Assembly: GCA_003574785.1 (NCBI GenBank)
Contig: QORU01000004.1
Span: forward strand, 124,001-188,000
Length of the DNA: 64,000 nt
Origin: Taklimakanibacter deserti
GTDB lineage: Bacteria; Pseudomonadota; Alphaproteobacteria; Rhizobiales; Aestuariivirgaceae
Direction of reading: 5' to 3'
The notes below the pieces were generated by a model, which ran no database searches, was not told the DNA's origin, and saw only the letters and a program-made list of their open reading frames with translations. Positions 44,999-54,778 of this stretch are shown piece by piece (the first letter of the stretch is position 1; each line of letters begins with the position of its first letter). The translations under genes and the position numbers were made by a program.

Positions 44999-46209
44999 TG
45001 CTGTGGGAAGCCTTCAAGCTCGCAGTCCTGTCGGTGAGGCGCAATGTGCTCCGCTCGATCCTGACGCTGCTCGGCATCGTGATCGGCGTCGGTGCGGTCA
45101 TCGCCATGGTCACGATCGGCGACGGCACAACGCAGAAGGTGACGAACGACCTTTCGAAGCTCGGCACCAATCTTCTGACCGTGCAGCCGGGACGCAGCAT
45201 GTTCGGTCCGGGTGGGGCCGGCCAGGAGAACCGCTCCTTCGACGACCGCACCATCGCCAAATTGAGGAGCGAGCTCAGAGGCGTGCGCGCCATCGCCCCG
45301 GCAGCGAACCGTGCCGCGACCGTGATCTTTGGCGCGCTCAATTATGCGACGACGGTTACGGGCACCGATTCCGAATTCTTCACGGCGCAGGACTGGACTT
45401 TCGCCGAGGGGCGGCCCTTCAGCGATGGCGAGGTCAGGTCCGGCAGCGCGGCTTGCGTCATCGGCAAGAGCGTCAATGACGCGCTCTTTGCGCCCGACAG
45501 CGCGGTCGGCAAGCGCATGCGCGTCGGAAATGTGTCCTGCGACGTCATTGGTCTTTTGGCGCCCAAGGGCCAGGGCGCTTTCGGCAACGATCAGGACAAC
45601 ACGGTCATCATGCCGCTGCGCGCCTTCCAGCGCCGCATCGCTGGCAATACGCGGATTTCGACGATCTATGTTTCCGCGCAGGACGGCGCCGACACGCAGC
45701 TGGTCATGGCCAATATCGAGCAGATCCTGCGCGAGGTGCGCCGCGTCGGCCCCGGCCAGGACGACACCTTCACGGTGCGCGACATGAGCCAGATCATCTC
45801 GACCATGACCTCGACCTCGACGCTCTTGACCGGCCTCTTGAGCGCGGTGGCGGGCGTCAGCCTGCTCGTCGGCGGCATCGGCATCATGAACATTATGCTG
45901 GTCTCGGTCACCGAGCGCACGCGCGAGATCGGCATCCGTCTCGCCATCGGCGCGCTCGAGCGCCAGGTGCTGACCCAGTTCCTGGTCGAGGCGCTGGTGC
46001 TCGCTCTGATGGGCGGCGTCATCGGCATCCTCTTGGGGCTCGCTCTCGCCGGCATGGCGGTGCAGTTCATGGCCATACCCTTCGTGCCGAACCCCTCGAT
46101 CATCGCTTTGGCCTTCCTGTTCTCGGGCGCCATCGGCCTCGGCTTCGGCTTCTTCCCGGCCCGCCGCGCCGCTAGGCTCGATCCCATCGATGCGCTAAGG
46201 CACGAGTAG
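44998..46209 (+). CDS. MacB-type FtsX-domain ABC permease
   Basis: 403 residues: N-terminal membrane helix (VRRNVLRSILTLLGIVIGVGAVIAM), a large periplasmic domain (about 45-270), then three C-terminal helices with the FtsX motif GIMNIMLVSVTERTREIGIRLAIGA. A MacB-type mechanotransmission exporter for antibiotics, peptides or lipids; cargo unknown. Shares one base with the ATPase gene. Confidence 0.92.
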   Translation: MLWEAFKLAVLSVRRNVLRSILTLLGIVIGVGAVIAMVTIGDGTTQKVTNDLSKLGTNLLTVQPGRSMFGPGGAGQENRSFDDRTIAKLRSELRGVRAIAPAANRAATVIFGALNYATTVTGTDSEFFTAQDWTFAEGRPFSDGEVRSGSAACVIGKSVNDALFAPDSAVGKRMRVGNVSCDVIGLLAPKGQGAFGNDQDNTVIMPLRAFQRRIAGNTRISTIYVSAQDGADTQLVMANIEQILREVRRVGPGQDDTFTVRDMSQIISTMTSTSTLLTGLLSAVAGVSLLVGGIGIMNIMLVSVTERTREIGIRLAIGALERQVLTQFLVEALVLALMGGVIGILLGLALAGMAVQFMAIPFVPNPSIIALAFLFSGAIGLGFGFFPARRAARLDPIDALRHE

Positions 46210-46236
46210 ATAAGCCTTTGGGAAGAGAAGTCCATC

Positions 46237-46605
46237 GTGATATTCGGGGAAAAGTTGGGTTGGGCGGCGATGAAGAATCAAACCATTGCCACGCGTCTTG
46301 GATTGCGACTGGGCCTCACAATAGGAGCGATGTTTGTCTCCTTTGGGGTCTTTGCAGTCGTGTTTTATCTTCTTGGTGAGCCAAAGTGGCTCATCCTTTT
46401 CGTATTTCTAATTCCAATAGGATTTTGGATCCTGATCCACATGATCATTGTCTGCCCGTATTGCCGGGCATTTGATCCGGTGGGTTGGATGACTAGTGAC
46501 CTCACATGGCCAATGGGCTGGCGAGAAACCTGCCCAATCTGTCAGGCCCGTGTGGATAAGCCCTTCGGCCACGAAAAGCAGCAGAATCCCCACCCTCCGC
46601 GGTAG
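46237..46605 (+). CDS. Small membrane protein with CPYC/CPIC zinc-ribbon motif
   Basis: 122 residues from a GTG at 46237, or 111 from ATG at 46270. Two membrane helices (about 27-70), then a cytoplasmic tail with CPYC and, about 30 residues later, CPIC: four cysteines spaced as in a zinc ribbon. No family recognised. Codon use is clearly AT-richer than in the neighbouring efflux and msrQ genes (for example CTT, TTT, ATA, AAT), which suggests acquisition from another source. It follows the MacAB-type operon by 27 bases, but a functional link is uncertain. Confidence 0.65.
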   Translation: MIFGEKLGWAAMKNQTIATRLGLRLGLTIGAMFVSFGVFAVVFYLLGEPKWLILFVFLIPIGFWILIHMIIVCPYCRAFDPVGWMTSDLTWPMGWRETCPICQARVDKPFGHEKQQNPHPPR

Positions 46606-46698
46606 GGAAGCTAGTGGCTTGAAACAGTTTACTTCACCTCGCAAAATCGTGAATGATGGCTGAAACGCAGGCCCCCTCGGCGGCGTATAACTGCTGTC

Positions 46699-47574
46699 AT
46701 GCACTATCGGAAGCTTCTCAGCCCCTGGACCGACCGGACCGGTCGCCTTTCGTTCCTGAAGACGGGAAGCTTCATTCTTGTCTGCATTCCCGCCACTCTC
46801 GTGGCGATAGCCCTGTGGCGCAACGAGCTCGGCCCCTTGCCCTACAAGGAGGCGCTGCACCAGATCGGCGACTGGACGGTGCGCTTCCTCATCGCCACTT
46901 TGGCGTTGACGCCGCTGCAGCGCATCCTGATGTGGCCCAAGCTCGCTTTGATCCGCCGCATGCTGGGCGTCACCGCCTTCACCTATGCGCTCACCCATTT
47001 CTCGCTCTATATCGTGAACGAGAAATTCGATCTGCTCTTCGTCGCCTCCGAGATCGTCAAGCGCATCTATCTCACCATCGGCTTCACGGCTCTCATCGGA
47101 CTGTCCCTGCTCGCTGCCACGTCGACGGACAGCGCCTTGCGCAAGCTCGGCCGCAACTGGAAGCGCCTGCATTTGATCGTCTACGGCATCGCCGTCCTGG
47201 CGCTCCTGCACTATTTCATGCAGTCCAAGATCGACGTCAGCCAGGCGACCATGTGGTCGGGCTTCTTCCTGTTGCTGATGATCTATCGCGTCGCGGTGAA
47301 GCTGCGCTTCGCCTTGACGCCCGTGACGCTCGCCGCCTGCGCCATTGCCGGCGGACTTCTCACCGCGCTCATCGAATTCGCCTGGTATGGGCTTGCGACC
47401 GGCGTCGATCCCTTCCGCGTGCTCAAGGCCAATCTGGTCTTCGCCTATGGCCTGCGCCCGGCCTGGATCGTCGTCGTGGTCGGGCTTGCCATAGCGCTCA
47501 TCCCGTGGATCAAGCAGGCCTATGGGCTGGCGAGCGCCCGGCTGAGCCCGGCCCGCAATGCCGCAACCCGCTGA
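46699..47574 (+). CDS. msrQ: MsrQ-like haem-binding membrane subunit
   Basis: 291 residues with six or more membrane helices of the ferric-reductase-like transmembrane type: [61 protein letters not shown] with the haem-ligand histidines. MsrQ passes electrons from the quinone pool to the periplasmic methionine sulfoxide reductase MsrP. The catalytic partner msrP is not next to it here, which is unusual. Its last 55 bases overlap the 3' end of hisG on the other strand. Confidence 0.85.
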   Translation: MHYRKLLSPWTDRTGRLSFLKTGSFILVCIPATLVAIALWRNELGPLPYKEALHQIGDWTVRFLIATLALTPLQRILMWPKLALIRRMLGVTAFTYALTHFSLYIVNEKFDLLFVASEIVKRIYLTIGFTALIGLSLLAATSTDSALRKLGRNWKRLHLIVYGIAVLALLHYFMQSKIDVSQATMWSGFFLLLMIYRVAVKLRFALTPVTLAACAIAGGLLTALIEFAWYGLATGVDPFRVLKANLVFAYGLRPAWIVVVVGLAIALIPWIKQAYGLASARLSPARNAATR

Positions 47575-48218
47575 TCGCTTTTGAGCTTTCCCTGCATGGC
47601 AAGCACCGCTTGCGATTTGAGGATCACGCCGTCATCGAGAATTTTCAGGTGATTGGCGGCGAGCGTGGCGCCGGTCGTCGTGATGTCGACGATCGCTTCC
47701 GCCGTCCCGGCCGCAGGCGCCCCTTCCGTGGCGCCCAAACTTTCGACGATGCGATAGCCGGTTACGCCCTTCGAGGCGAAGAAGCGCCGGGTGAGGTTGA
47801 GATATTTGGTGGCGACCCGCAGCCGCCTGCCATGGCGCTGATAGAAGCCTTCCGACACCTCATCGAGATCGCTCATGCGCGCGACGTCGAACCAGGCTTC
47901 CGGCACCGCGACCACGACGTCGGCCGGCCCGAAGCCCAAATGCTGCAGCACATCGACGCGCTCGTCGTCGGGTTTCAGCGTTTCGCGCAGCAGGTCCTCG
48001 CCGGTGACGCCGAGATCGATCTTGCCGTCCTTGAGGGCGCCGGCGATTTCCGATGCCGACAGGAAGGCGACATCGATGCCTTCGACGCCGCTCAACCGTC
48101 CGCGATAGAGACGGTCCGATCCGCTGCGCTTGAGCCCAAAGCCGGCCTTGCCGAACAGCGCCTCCGTCGCCTCCATCAGGCGGCCCTTGGAAGGCATGCC
48201 GAGAATGAGCGGTGTCAT
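47520..48218 (-). CDS. hisG: ATP phosphoribosyltransferase, short form
   Basis: 232 residues, the short HisG that lacks the C-terminal regulatory domain and needs His[24 protein letters not shown] at the start, [10 protein letters not shown] and the PRPP loop [15 protein letters not shown] are clear. Catalyses the first step of histidine synthesis. It overlaps hisZ by four bases upstream and the tail of msrQ by 55 bases downstream in antisense. Confidence 0.95.
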   Translation of the reverse strand: MTPLILGMPSKGRLMEATEALFGKAGFGLKRSGSDRLYRGRLSGVEGIDVAFLSASEIAGALKDGKIDLGVTGEDLLRETLKPDDERVDVLQHLGFGPADVVVAVPEAWFDVARMSDLDEVSEGFYQRHGRRLRVATKYLNLTRRFFASKGVTGYRIVESLGATEGAPAAGTAEAIVDITTTGATLAANHLKILDDGVILKSQAVLAMQGKLKSDQRVAALRAGLSRALASP

Positions 48219-49372
48219 ACGTGCGCTCCTGCGGCGAGGAGCAGCTTCTCCGTGCCGATGGCGCAGCCGACCGCCGAGACCGGAACGGGCGAGCCGATAT
48301 CGGACAAGAGGTCGTCATAGCGTCCGCCGCCCGCGACCTGCAGCGTGCCTTGCGGTGCGTCCGCTTCGATCTGGAAGACGAAGCCCGTGTAATATTCGAG
48401 ATTGCGGCCGAAAGTGGCGGCGAAGGAAAATTCTTCAGGCGCAAGGCCCAGCGCCGTCATCGCCGCGATGCGCCGGCGAAACTGGTCGAGCGCCTGGGCG
48501 TAGGCTTCACCCTTGGCCACCGCGTCGAGGTCCTTCAGCACCGCGACGGGATCGCCCTCGATCGCGAGATAGGCATCGATCGCGTTGACGGCCTCGGGCG
48601 CCAGCGGACGGGCCGACCGGTCGGCCGCCTTCTCGGTGAGCCGTGCGGCGATCTCCGCCGTCGAGCGGGCGCCATTGAGAGATATCTTGCGGCGGGCGAG
48701 TTCACCTTCGACCCAACTCTGCGCAGCACCCGCATCTCTTCCCATGACGGCATCGACATGGCCCGAGATGCTGGTCCGGCTCTGCTCCTCACGGGCGGCG
48801 AAGCGGTCGAGCGTCTCGCGGAAGGCCTGCGGCCGCCAGAAATGATGGATCAGCCGGCGGCGCCAGCGCTTCGGCATTTCGAGCCCGTCGAGCAGCGCAT
48901 GGAAAAGCTGGAGATCGCCGAGCCTGACGCGGTAGCGCTCGAGGCCCGCCGCTCTGACCGCGGCGATGGTGAGCGCCAGGACTTGCGCTTCCGACCCTTC
49001 CGCGTCAGAAGCCGCCAGCCACTCGATGCCGGCCTGACCGAATTCGCTGGGCGCACGTTGATCGGTAGCGAAGCGGAAAGCCGGTCCGCAATAGCAATAG
49101 CGCGCTTCGCTGTCGGGCTTCGCGGCATGGGTCAGGTGATAGCGGCAGGCCGGCACCGTAAGATCGGGCCTCAGACACATCTCACGGCCTTCGGGATCCG
49201 TGAAGACATAGGAATTGGCGCGGATGTCCTCGCCCGAGCGTTCGAGGAAGATGTCGGCCGGCTGCAGAATGTCGGGCGCGATGTGATCGAAGCCCGCATC
49301 TTCAAACACCCTCATGATGCGCGCATTCTGCGCCTCGAGCGCCTGGCGCTCGGCCGAGGATTTACCGGGCAT
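48215..49372 (-). CDS. hisZ: ATP phosphoribosyltransferase regulatory subunit
   Basis: 385 residues, a HisRS-like protein without tRNA-synthetase activity: [25 protein letters not shown] (motif-2-like), [13 protein letters not shown] and GGGRYDDLL. Forms the hetero-octamer with short HisG and gives feedback control by histidine. It lies 15 bases after hisS, and the order hisS-hisZ-hisG is common in Hyphomicrobiales. Confidence 0.93.
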   Translation of the reverse strand: MPGKSSAERQALEAQNARIMRVFEDAGFDHIAPDILQPADIFLERSGEDIRANSYVFTDPEGREMCLRPDLTVPACRYHLTHAAKPDSEARYCYCGPAFRFATDQRAPSEFGQAGIEWLAASDAEGSEAQVLALTIAAVRAAGLERYRVRLGDLQLFHALLDGLEMPKRWRRRLIHHFWRPQAFRETLDRFAAREEQSRTSISGHVDAVMGRDAGAAQSWVEGELARRKISLNGARSTAEIAARLTEKAADRSARPLAPEAVNAIDAYLAIEGDPVAVLKDLDAVAKGEAYAQALDQFRRRIAAMTALGLAPEEFSFAATFGRNLEYYTGFVFQIEADAPQGTLQVAGGGRYDDLLSDIGSPVPVSAVGCAIGTEKLLLAAGAHV

Positions 49373-49387
49373 TGAGGGCGCCCCCGA

Positions 49388-50872
49388 TCATCTTTTCGCC
49401 AGCGCCTCGCGCACCGCCTTCACCAGGTCGGCTTCCTTGACCGAGAATTGCGCCAGCCGCGCCTCCTTGTAGTCCTCGCGGCTTTCGACGCCGCCCGCGA
49501 GTTCGGCGCCGAGCGCCAGATCCTTGATCTGGACTTCACCCTTCGCCTTCTCATCGCCGCCCTGGATGACGACCAGCGGGCTTTGCCGCTTGTCGGCATA
49601 TTTCATCTGCGCCTTCATGCCGGACGTGCCGACATACATTTCGGCGCGAATGCCGGCGGCACGCAGCGCCGCAACCATGCGCTGATAGTCGCCGAGGCGG
49701 TCGCGGTCCATGACCAGCACGACGACGGGAGCCAGCGCCGTTCCTTCCTCGGCGCGGCCAAGAAGCTTGAGCGCCGAATAGAGTCGCGACACGCCGATGG
49801 AGAAGCCGGTCGCCGGCACTTGCTGGCCGGTGAAGCGCGCGACGAGATCATCATAGCGCCCGCCGCCGCCGACCGAGCCAAAGCGCACGAGCTGGCCCTC
49901 TTCATTGCGCGCTTCCAACAGCAATTCGCATTCGAAGACGGGCCCCGTGTAATAGCCGAGGCCGCGCACCACCGCCGGATCGATCTTGATGCGGTCTTCT
50001 CCATAGCCTGCCGCGGCAAAGAGGCGCGACATTTCTTCGAGCTCGGCGACGCCCGAGCGCCCGCGCTCGCTCTCGCCGACGAGCCCGGCCAGACGCTTCA
50101 ACGTCTCCTCGCGCGTCGGGGCTGCGGCATCGACGAAGCCGGCGACCCGGTCGATGGCGGCGCTGTCGAGCTCCGCACCCTTGGTGAAATCGCCCGATTC
50201 ATCCTTGCGGCCCTTGCCGAGAAGATCGCGCACGCCGGCGACGCCGAGCCGGTCGAGCTTGTCGATGGCCCGCAGGACCGTCAAGCGCCGTGCCTCGCTT
50301 TCGGGCCCCGCCACGCCAATGGCCTCGAGCACGCCGTCGAGCACCTTGCGGTTGTTGACCTTCATCACATAGTCGGAGCGCCTGATGCCGAGCTTCTCCA
50401 TCGTGTCGGCGATCATCATGCAGATTTCCGCATCGGCCGCGGGCGAGGCCGAGCCGACGGTATCGGCATCGAATTGCATGAACTGGCGGAACCGCCCCGG
50501 TCCCGGCTTCTCGTTGCGAAACACCCAGCCCTGGCGATAGCCGCGATAGGGTGTGGGCAACGCCTGCTGGTTCTCGGCCACATAGCGTGCGAGCGGCGCG
50601 GTCAGGTCGTAGCGCAGCGACAGCCACTGCTCGTCATCGTCCTGGAAGGAGAACACGCCTTCATTCGGCCGGTCCTGGTCGGGCAGGAATTTGCCGAGCG
50701 CATCGGTATATTCGATGAAGGGCAATTCGAGCGGCTCGAAGCCATAGGCCTCATAGACCTCCTCGATCACCCGCATCATGCGCTTGACGCCCCTGACCTC
50801 GTCGGCACCGACATCGCGGAAACCCTTGGCCAGGCGCGCTTTCGGGCGCTGCTGTTTCGTCTTGGCGGACAT
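49388..50872 (-). CDS. hisS: Histidyl-tRNA synthetase
   Basis: 494 residues from [14 protein letters not shown]. Class II motif 2 region [22 protein letters not shown], HisA loop [21 protein letters not shown], and the C-terminal anticodon-binding domain ([15 protein letters not shown] to the end). An upstream in-frame extension to 51049 was rejected because its sequence is not conserved-looking and covers the phosphate-gene promoter. First gene of hisS-hisZ-hisG. Confidence 0.95.
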   Translation of the reverse strand: MSAKTKQQRPKARLAKGFRDVGADEVRGVKRMMRVIEEVYEAYGFEPLELPFIEYTDALGKFLPDQDRPNEGVFSFQDDDEQWLSLRYDLTAPLARYVAENQQALPTPYRGYRQGWVFRNEKPGPGRFRQFMQFDADTVGSASPAADAEICMMIADTMEKLGIRRSDYVMKVNNRKVLDGVLEAIGVAGPESEARRLTVLRAIDKLDRLGVAGVRDLLGKGRKDESGDFTKGAELDSAAIDRVAGFVDAAAPTREETLKRLAGLVGESERGRSGVAELEEMSRLFAAAGYGEDRIKIDPAVVRGLGYYTGPVFECELLLEARNEEGQLVRFGSVGGGGRYDDLVARFTGQQVPATGFSIGVSRLYSALKLLGRAEEGTALAPVVVLVMDRDRLGDYQRMVAALRAAGIRAEMYVGTSGMKAQMKYADKRQSPLVVIQGGDEKAKGEVQIKDLALGAELAGGVESREDYKEARLAQFSVKEADLVKAVREALAKR

Positions 50873-50970
50873 GCCCGCTCCTTGAGGAAAGAAAAGTCGA
50901 GCGGGCTTGTAACGGATGACCGGCGCTTCAGCAACAGTGCTGAATTCATTGGCGTTTTCGGTACGCGATA

Positions 50971-50988
50971 CAGTCACTGGCCTGTCAT
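50971..50988 (+). promoter_or_regulatory. Pho box (PhoB-binding site)
   Basis: CAGTCAC-TGGC-CTGTCAT: two 7-bp repeats separated by four bases, matching the CTGTCAT-N4-CTGTCAT consensus, with the second copy perfect. It ends 75 bp before the pstS-like start codon. It marks the pstS / Na-Pi pair as phosphate-starvation genes. Confidence 0.8.
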
Positions 50989-51063
50989 TAACGAAAATTA
51001 ATGTTGCCTCGCGTGTCTCGCAATCTGCCGGCAAGCGGCAATGGGACATCTCGGGGAGCCCTT

Positions 51064-52113
51064 ATGAAGTCTTTTCTGCTTGCTTTCCTCACGGCCACTC
51101 TCCTGGCCTTCTCCGGCGGTGCGGCCGTCGGTGAGCCGATCCATGGCGCGGGCTCGACCTTCGCCTATCCGGTAATCGCCAAATGGTCGGAAGGCTACCT
51201 GGCGGACCGCGCTGGGGGGAACGACATCACCTTCATGGGTTCAGGGATAGACTATGAGCCGGTAGGCTCGCTCGCCGGCATCCTCCGCCTGAGCCAGCCG
51301 GAAATGGATTTCGCCGCGAGCGACATGCCCTTGCCGCCCGAGGAGCTCAAGAAATTCGGCTATGTCCAATTTCCTTTGGTGATGGGCGGCATCGTACCGG
51401 TCGTCAATCTCGACGGTCTGGCACCGGGCGCTCTGCAATTATCGGGCGAGGTCCTCGCCGACATCTATCTCGGCAAGATCCAGAACTGGTCGGATCCCGC
51501 GGTCACCGCTCTGAATTCCGGCCTCAAGCTTCCGGATCTGCGGATCACCGTCATCCACCGTGCCGACGGCTCGGGCTCGACCTTCAACTGGACGAGCTTC
51601 CTGTCGAGCGTCAGCGCCGAATGGAAATCCAAATATGGTGCCGATACGCTCGTCACCTGGCCATTGGGCACGAGCGTCGAGCGCAGCTCCGGCGTGGTTA
51701 GCGCCGTCAAGGAAACGAAGGGCGCCATTGGCTATGTCGAATATGGCCAGGTGGTGCGCGCCGAGCTGAACTATGCCGCGGTGAAGAACCGCGCCGGGCA
51801 ATTCGTTCGCCCCGAGCCCGCCGCTTTCGCCACCGCCGTCGCCAAGGCGAAATGGTCGCCCGACAACGGCTTCTATCTTTCACTGGTCGATAGTACCGAA
51901 AGCGGCGCCTATCCGATCACCGCCGCGACCTTCATCCTGATGCGCCGCGATCCGGATTCGACATCGCGCGCCCGCCAGGCGCTGTGGTTCTTCAACTATG
52001 CGCTGACCCAAGGCGCAGGCGCGGCCGAGGCACTGAGCTATGTGCCGCTGCCGGCCGGCCTCGTGCAGCAGATCAAAGCCTATTGGGCACATGAGCTCAG
52101 CTTCGGGAGCTGA
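51064..52113 (+). CDS. pstS: PstS-like periplasmic phosphate-binding protein
   Basis: 349 residues from MKSFLLAFLTATLLAFSGGAAVG (signal peptide; cleavage near VG|EP). Phosphate-binding motifs: GAGSTFAYPV, FMGSGIDYEPVGS (Ser/Gly pocket), and HRADGSGSTFNWTSFLS. Family function: high-affinity phosphate capture for PstCAB. Those transporter genes are absent here; instead a Na/Pi cotransporter gene follows 46 bases on. The upstream Pho box supports phosphate control. Confidence 0.9.
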   Translation: MKSFLLAFLTATLLAFSGGAAVGEPIHGAGSTFAYPVIAKWSEGYLADRAGGNDITFMGSGIDYEPVGSLAGILRLSQPEMDFAASDMPLPPEELKKFGYVQFPLVMGGIVPVVNLDGLAPGALQLSGEVLADIYLGKIQNWSDPAVTALNSGLKLPDLRITVIHRADGSGSTFNWTSFLSSVSAEWKSKYGADTLVTWPLGTSVERSSGVVSAVKETKGAIGYVEYGQVVRAELNYAAVKNRAGQFVRPEPAAFATAVAKAKWSPDNGFYLSLVDSTESGAYPITAATFILMRRDPDSTSRARQALWFFNYALTQGAGAAEALSYVPLPAGLVQQIKAYWAHELSFGS

Positions 52114-52159
52114 GACTTGCGGCCGGACTTGCGCAACATAACAGAGGACTAAGGGCGCC

Positions 52160-53893
52160 ATGGAAGCAGATATCTTCAAGGACATCATCGTGCCCGTCAT
52201 CGGCGGCCTCGGCATCTTCATGCTCGGCCTCGAATTCATGGCCAATGGCATTCAGGCCCTCTCCGTCAACCGCATGCGCGAATGGCTGGCCAAGATCGCC
52301 GGCACCCCTGCCAAGGGCGTCATTGCCGGAACCCTGATCACCGGCGTCATCCAGTCCTCGACCGCGATGACCGTCATGGTCGTCGGCCTCGTCAATGCCG
52401 GCGTCATTGCGCTCAGACCCGCGATCAGCGTCATCATGGGCGCCAATATCGGGACGACGCTCGGCAACGGCCTCATCGCGCTGCCTTTGGGGCCGCTTGG
52501 CCTTCTCTTCGGCGGCATCTTCGGCCTTGTCTATGTCTTCGCCAAGAACGAGAAGGTTCGCAACATCGCGCTCGCCTGCTTGGGCTTCGCGCTCATCTTT
52601 TACGGTCTCAACTTGATGACCGGCGGCTTGCGGCCCCTGCGCGGCATGCCGGAAGTCATGTCGATCATCTCGGGCCTCCATGCCGAGAGCTTTGTCGGCC
52701 TCGTCGTCTGCATTCTCATTGCCGCACTGATCACCGCTCTCATCCACTCGTCATCGGCCACCATCGGCATCGTGATGGGACTGGGCGCGGCAGGCGTGCT
52801 CGACTGGCAGACCGCCGTCGCCTTCTCGCTCGGCGCCGATCTCGGCACCACCATCACCTCCTGGATGGCCTCGCTCAATCTGTCGAAGAACGCCAAGCGT
52901 GCCGCCTATGCCCATATGTCGTTCAATTTCATCGGCGTCGCCGTGATGATCCTGTTGTTCTTCCCGGCCATCGAACTGCTCAAATGGGGCATGGGCTGGT
53001 TCGGCGGCGATCCGGGCGTGCCGGTCATGGTCAATGGCAAGGAGACCTTCCCTCTCGTGCCGGTGGCCGTCGGCCTGTTCTCGACCGCCTTCAACATTTT
53101 CAATACGGTGCTGCTCTTCCCCTTTGTCGGCATCTTCGAGCGCGTGCTGTCGCGCATCGGCCGCACCGCGGCGGAGGACATCGAAGACTATTCGGTGCCG
53201 AAATATCTCAAGCGCGAGATGTCGAGCGACTTCACCAACGCGGTCAACGCCGTCCAGCAGGAAACCCAGCGCCATCTCAATGCCGGTTCCCTGTTCCTCG
53301 GCATCGCGCGCGGCCTGAAGACGGCGCCGAGCGATCCCGGCGAGCATTATGTGGCGACCGACATATTGAACCGCGACATCCGCTCCTTCTCGGCGAGCTT
53401 GTTCACGGACAGCATGCCCTATGAGCAGCAGGACCTGGTGGCGAGCCTTATCGAGGAGGCTGACTTCTCGGCGAGCCTCGCCGAAACGCTGCATCAGGTG
53501 GCGCGCCGGGTGAAGCGCGAGAAGGTCGGTCCCGACGCGCAAGGCGTGGTGACCGAGGCCCTGACGAGGCTCGAGGTCAAGCTGCGCGACATTCTGCCGG
53601 ACTACGGCGTTCCGAACGCCCCGGTGCCCGCGGGCCACGTGAAATTCGCAACCGTCGAAGATTTGCGCGAGAAGACGCTGCTTCTCGGGAAAGGCGTGTC
53701 GTCGGGCGAGCGCGGCGCCATCCTCGCTCTGCTCGGCAGCATCGAGCGGGCGGAACTGCTGATCGAGCGCATCGATGCCGAGCGCAAATCGGTCAACCGC
53801 GCCGAGGTCATCGCCCACGCCCAGGCGGCCAAGGCGAAGGCCGGCTACCGCCCGGATATGGGCGGCGGCCTCAGCCCGCAGCCGGCGGAGTAG
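52160..53893 (+). CDS. Na+/phosphate cotransporter family protein with C-terminal PhoU-like domain
   Basis: 577 residues. Two inverted Na/Pi repeats: ITGVIQSSTAMTVMVVGLVNAGVI and LIHSSSATIGIVMGLGAAG, each with the QSS/HSS motif that binds Na+ and phosphate. About eight membrane helices up to residue 335, then a helical PhoU-like cytoplasmic domain (about 350-560). Low-affinity, sodium-driven phosphate movement is the family role. Placed behind pstS and a Pho box, so probably part of the same phosphate response. Confidence 0.9.
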   Translation: MEADIFKDIIVPVIGGLGIFMLGLEFMANGIQALSVNRMREWLAKIAGTPAKGVIAGTLITGVIQSSTAMTVMVVGLVNAGVIALRPAISVIMGANIGTTLGNGLIALPLGPLGLLFGGIFGLVYVFAKNEKVRNIALACLGFALIFYGLNLMTGGLRPLRGMPEVMSIISGLHAESFVGLVVCILIAALITALIHSSSATIGIVMGLGAAGVLDWQTAVAFSLGADLGTTITSWMASLNLSKNAKRAAYAHMSFNFIGVAVMILLFFPAIELLKWGMGWFGGDPGVPVMVNGKETFPLVPVAVGLFSTAFNIFNTVLLFPFVGIFERVLSRIGRTAAEDIEDYSVPKYLKREMSSDFTNAVNAVQQETQRHLNAGSLFLGIARGLKTAPSDPGEHYVATDILNRDIRSFSASLFTDSMPYEQQDLVASLIEEADFSASLAETLHQVARRVKREKVGPDAQGVVTEALTRLEVKLRDILPDYGVPNAPVPAGHVKFATVEDLREKTLLLGKGVSSGERGAILALLGSIERAELLIERIDAERKSVNRAEVIAHAQAAKAKAGYRPDMGGGLSPQPAE

Positions 53894-53898
53894 CTAAT

Positions 53899-53926
53899 AC
53901 CCTCGCCCCGCTTTAGCGGGGAGAGG
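53899..53926. terminator. Palindromic repeat / bidirectional terminator
   Basis: CCTC-G-CCCCGC pairs with GCGGGG-A-GAGG around a TTTA loop, between two convergent genes. The sequence is nearly the same as the first hairpin of the long element at 58052-58218, so this is a solo half copy of the same dispersed repeat. Confidence 0.65.
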
Positions 53927-53932
53927 TAGTCC

Positions 53933-54778
53933 TTATTTATCCCTGACCACCTTCTGCTGCTGGATGCCGAGGCCCTCGATGCCGACGCGCATGACATCGC
54001 CGGGCTTGAGGAAGCGTTGCGGCTTCATGCCCATGCCGACGCCGGGCGGCGTGCCGGTGGTGATGATGTCGCCCGGCATGAGGGTGAAGAATTGCGAGAG
54101 ATAGGCGACGATATGGGCGACGCCGAACACCATGGTCTGGGTGGTCCCGTCCTGCACCTTCTTGCCGTTGAGCTCGAGCCATAGTTTGAGCTTCTGCGGG
54201 TCCCTGACCTCGTCGGTGGTGACGAGCCACGGGCCGACCGGCCCGAAGGTGTCGTAGGACTTGCCCTTGGTCCATTGCCCGGCACGCTCGATCTGGAATT
54301 CGCGCTCCGAGAGGTCGTTGACGGTGCAATAGCCCGCGACATGGGCCATCGCGTCCTTCTTCTTGATATTCTTGGCGCGCGTGCCGATGACGACGCCGAG
54401 CTCGACCTCCCAGTCCGATTTCTTCGACTTGGGCGGCAGCGTCACATCGTCATTGGGGCCCGAGATACAAGTCACATGCTTGGTGAAGACGACGGGCTCG
54501 GGCGGCACCGGCAGGTTCGATTCCGCCGCATGATCCGAATAATTGAGACCAATGGCGATGAATTTCTGCGGATTGGCGACCGGGGGTCCGATGCGCGGAT
54601 TGCCGCGCACCAGCGGCAGCGATTCAGGCTTGATCTTGCCGAGGCGCGCCAGCCCTTTGGGGCTGATCGTCTCGCCATCGACATCGGCAATGACGCCGGA
54701 GAGATCGCGGATGCGTCCATCCTTGTCGAGAAGGCCTGGCTTCTCTTTGCCCTTCGTCCCATAACGCAACAGCTTCAT
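53933..54778 (-). CDS. Fumarylacetoacetate hydrolase family protein
   Basis: 281 residues. N-terminal small domain, then the FAH fold: AIGLNYSDHAAESN, metal-binding E-x-E in SDWEVELGVVIG, Asp in CTVNDLSER and the lid region FGPVGPWLVTTDE, plus PGDIITTGTPPGVGMG at the end. The family hydrolyses or decarboxylates beta-diketo or 2-oxo acids (fumarylpyruvate, acylpyruvates, oxaloacetate). Last gene of the lut operon and overlaps its upstream neighbour by four bases. A pyruvate- or oxaloacetate-related role would suit the lactate setting, but this is inference. Confidence 0.9.
   Translation of the reverse strand: MKLLRYGTKGKEKPGLLDKDGRIRDLSGVIADVDGETISPKGLARLGKIKPESLPLVRGNPRIGPPVANPQKFIAIGLNYSDHAAESNLPVPPEPVVFTKHVTCISGPNDDVTLPPKSKKSDWEVELGVVIGTRAKNIKKKDAMAHVAGYCTVNDLSEREFQIERAGQWTKGKSYDTFGPVGPWLVTTDEVRDPQKLKLWLELNGKKVQDGTTQTMVFGVAHIVAYLSQFFTLMPGDIITTGTPPGVGMGMKPQRFLKPGDVMRVGIEGLGIQQQKVVRDK

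Noticed and set aside
50873..51049. N-terminal extension of HisS
   Set aside because: It would cover the Pho-box promoter, and the family starts normally at about the MSAKTKQQ methionine.
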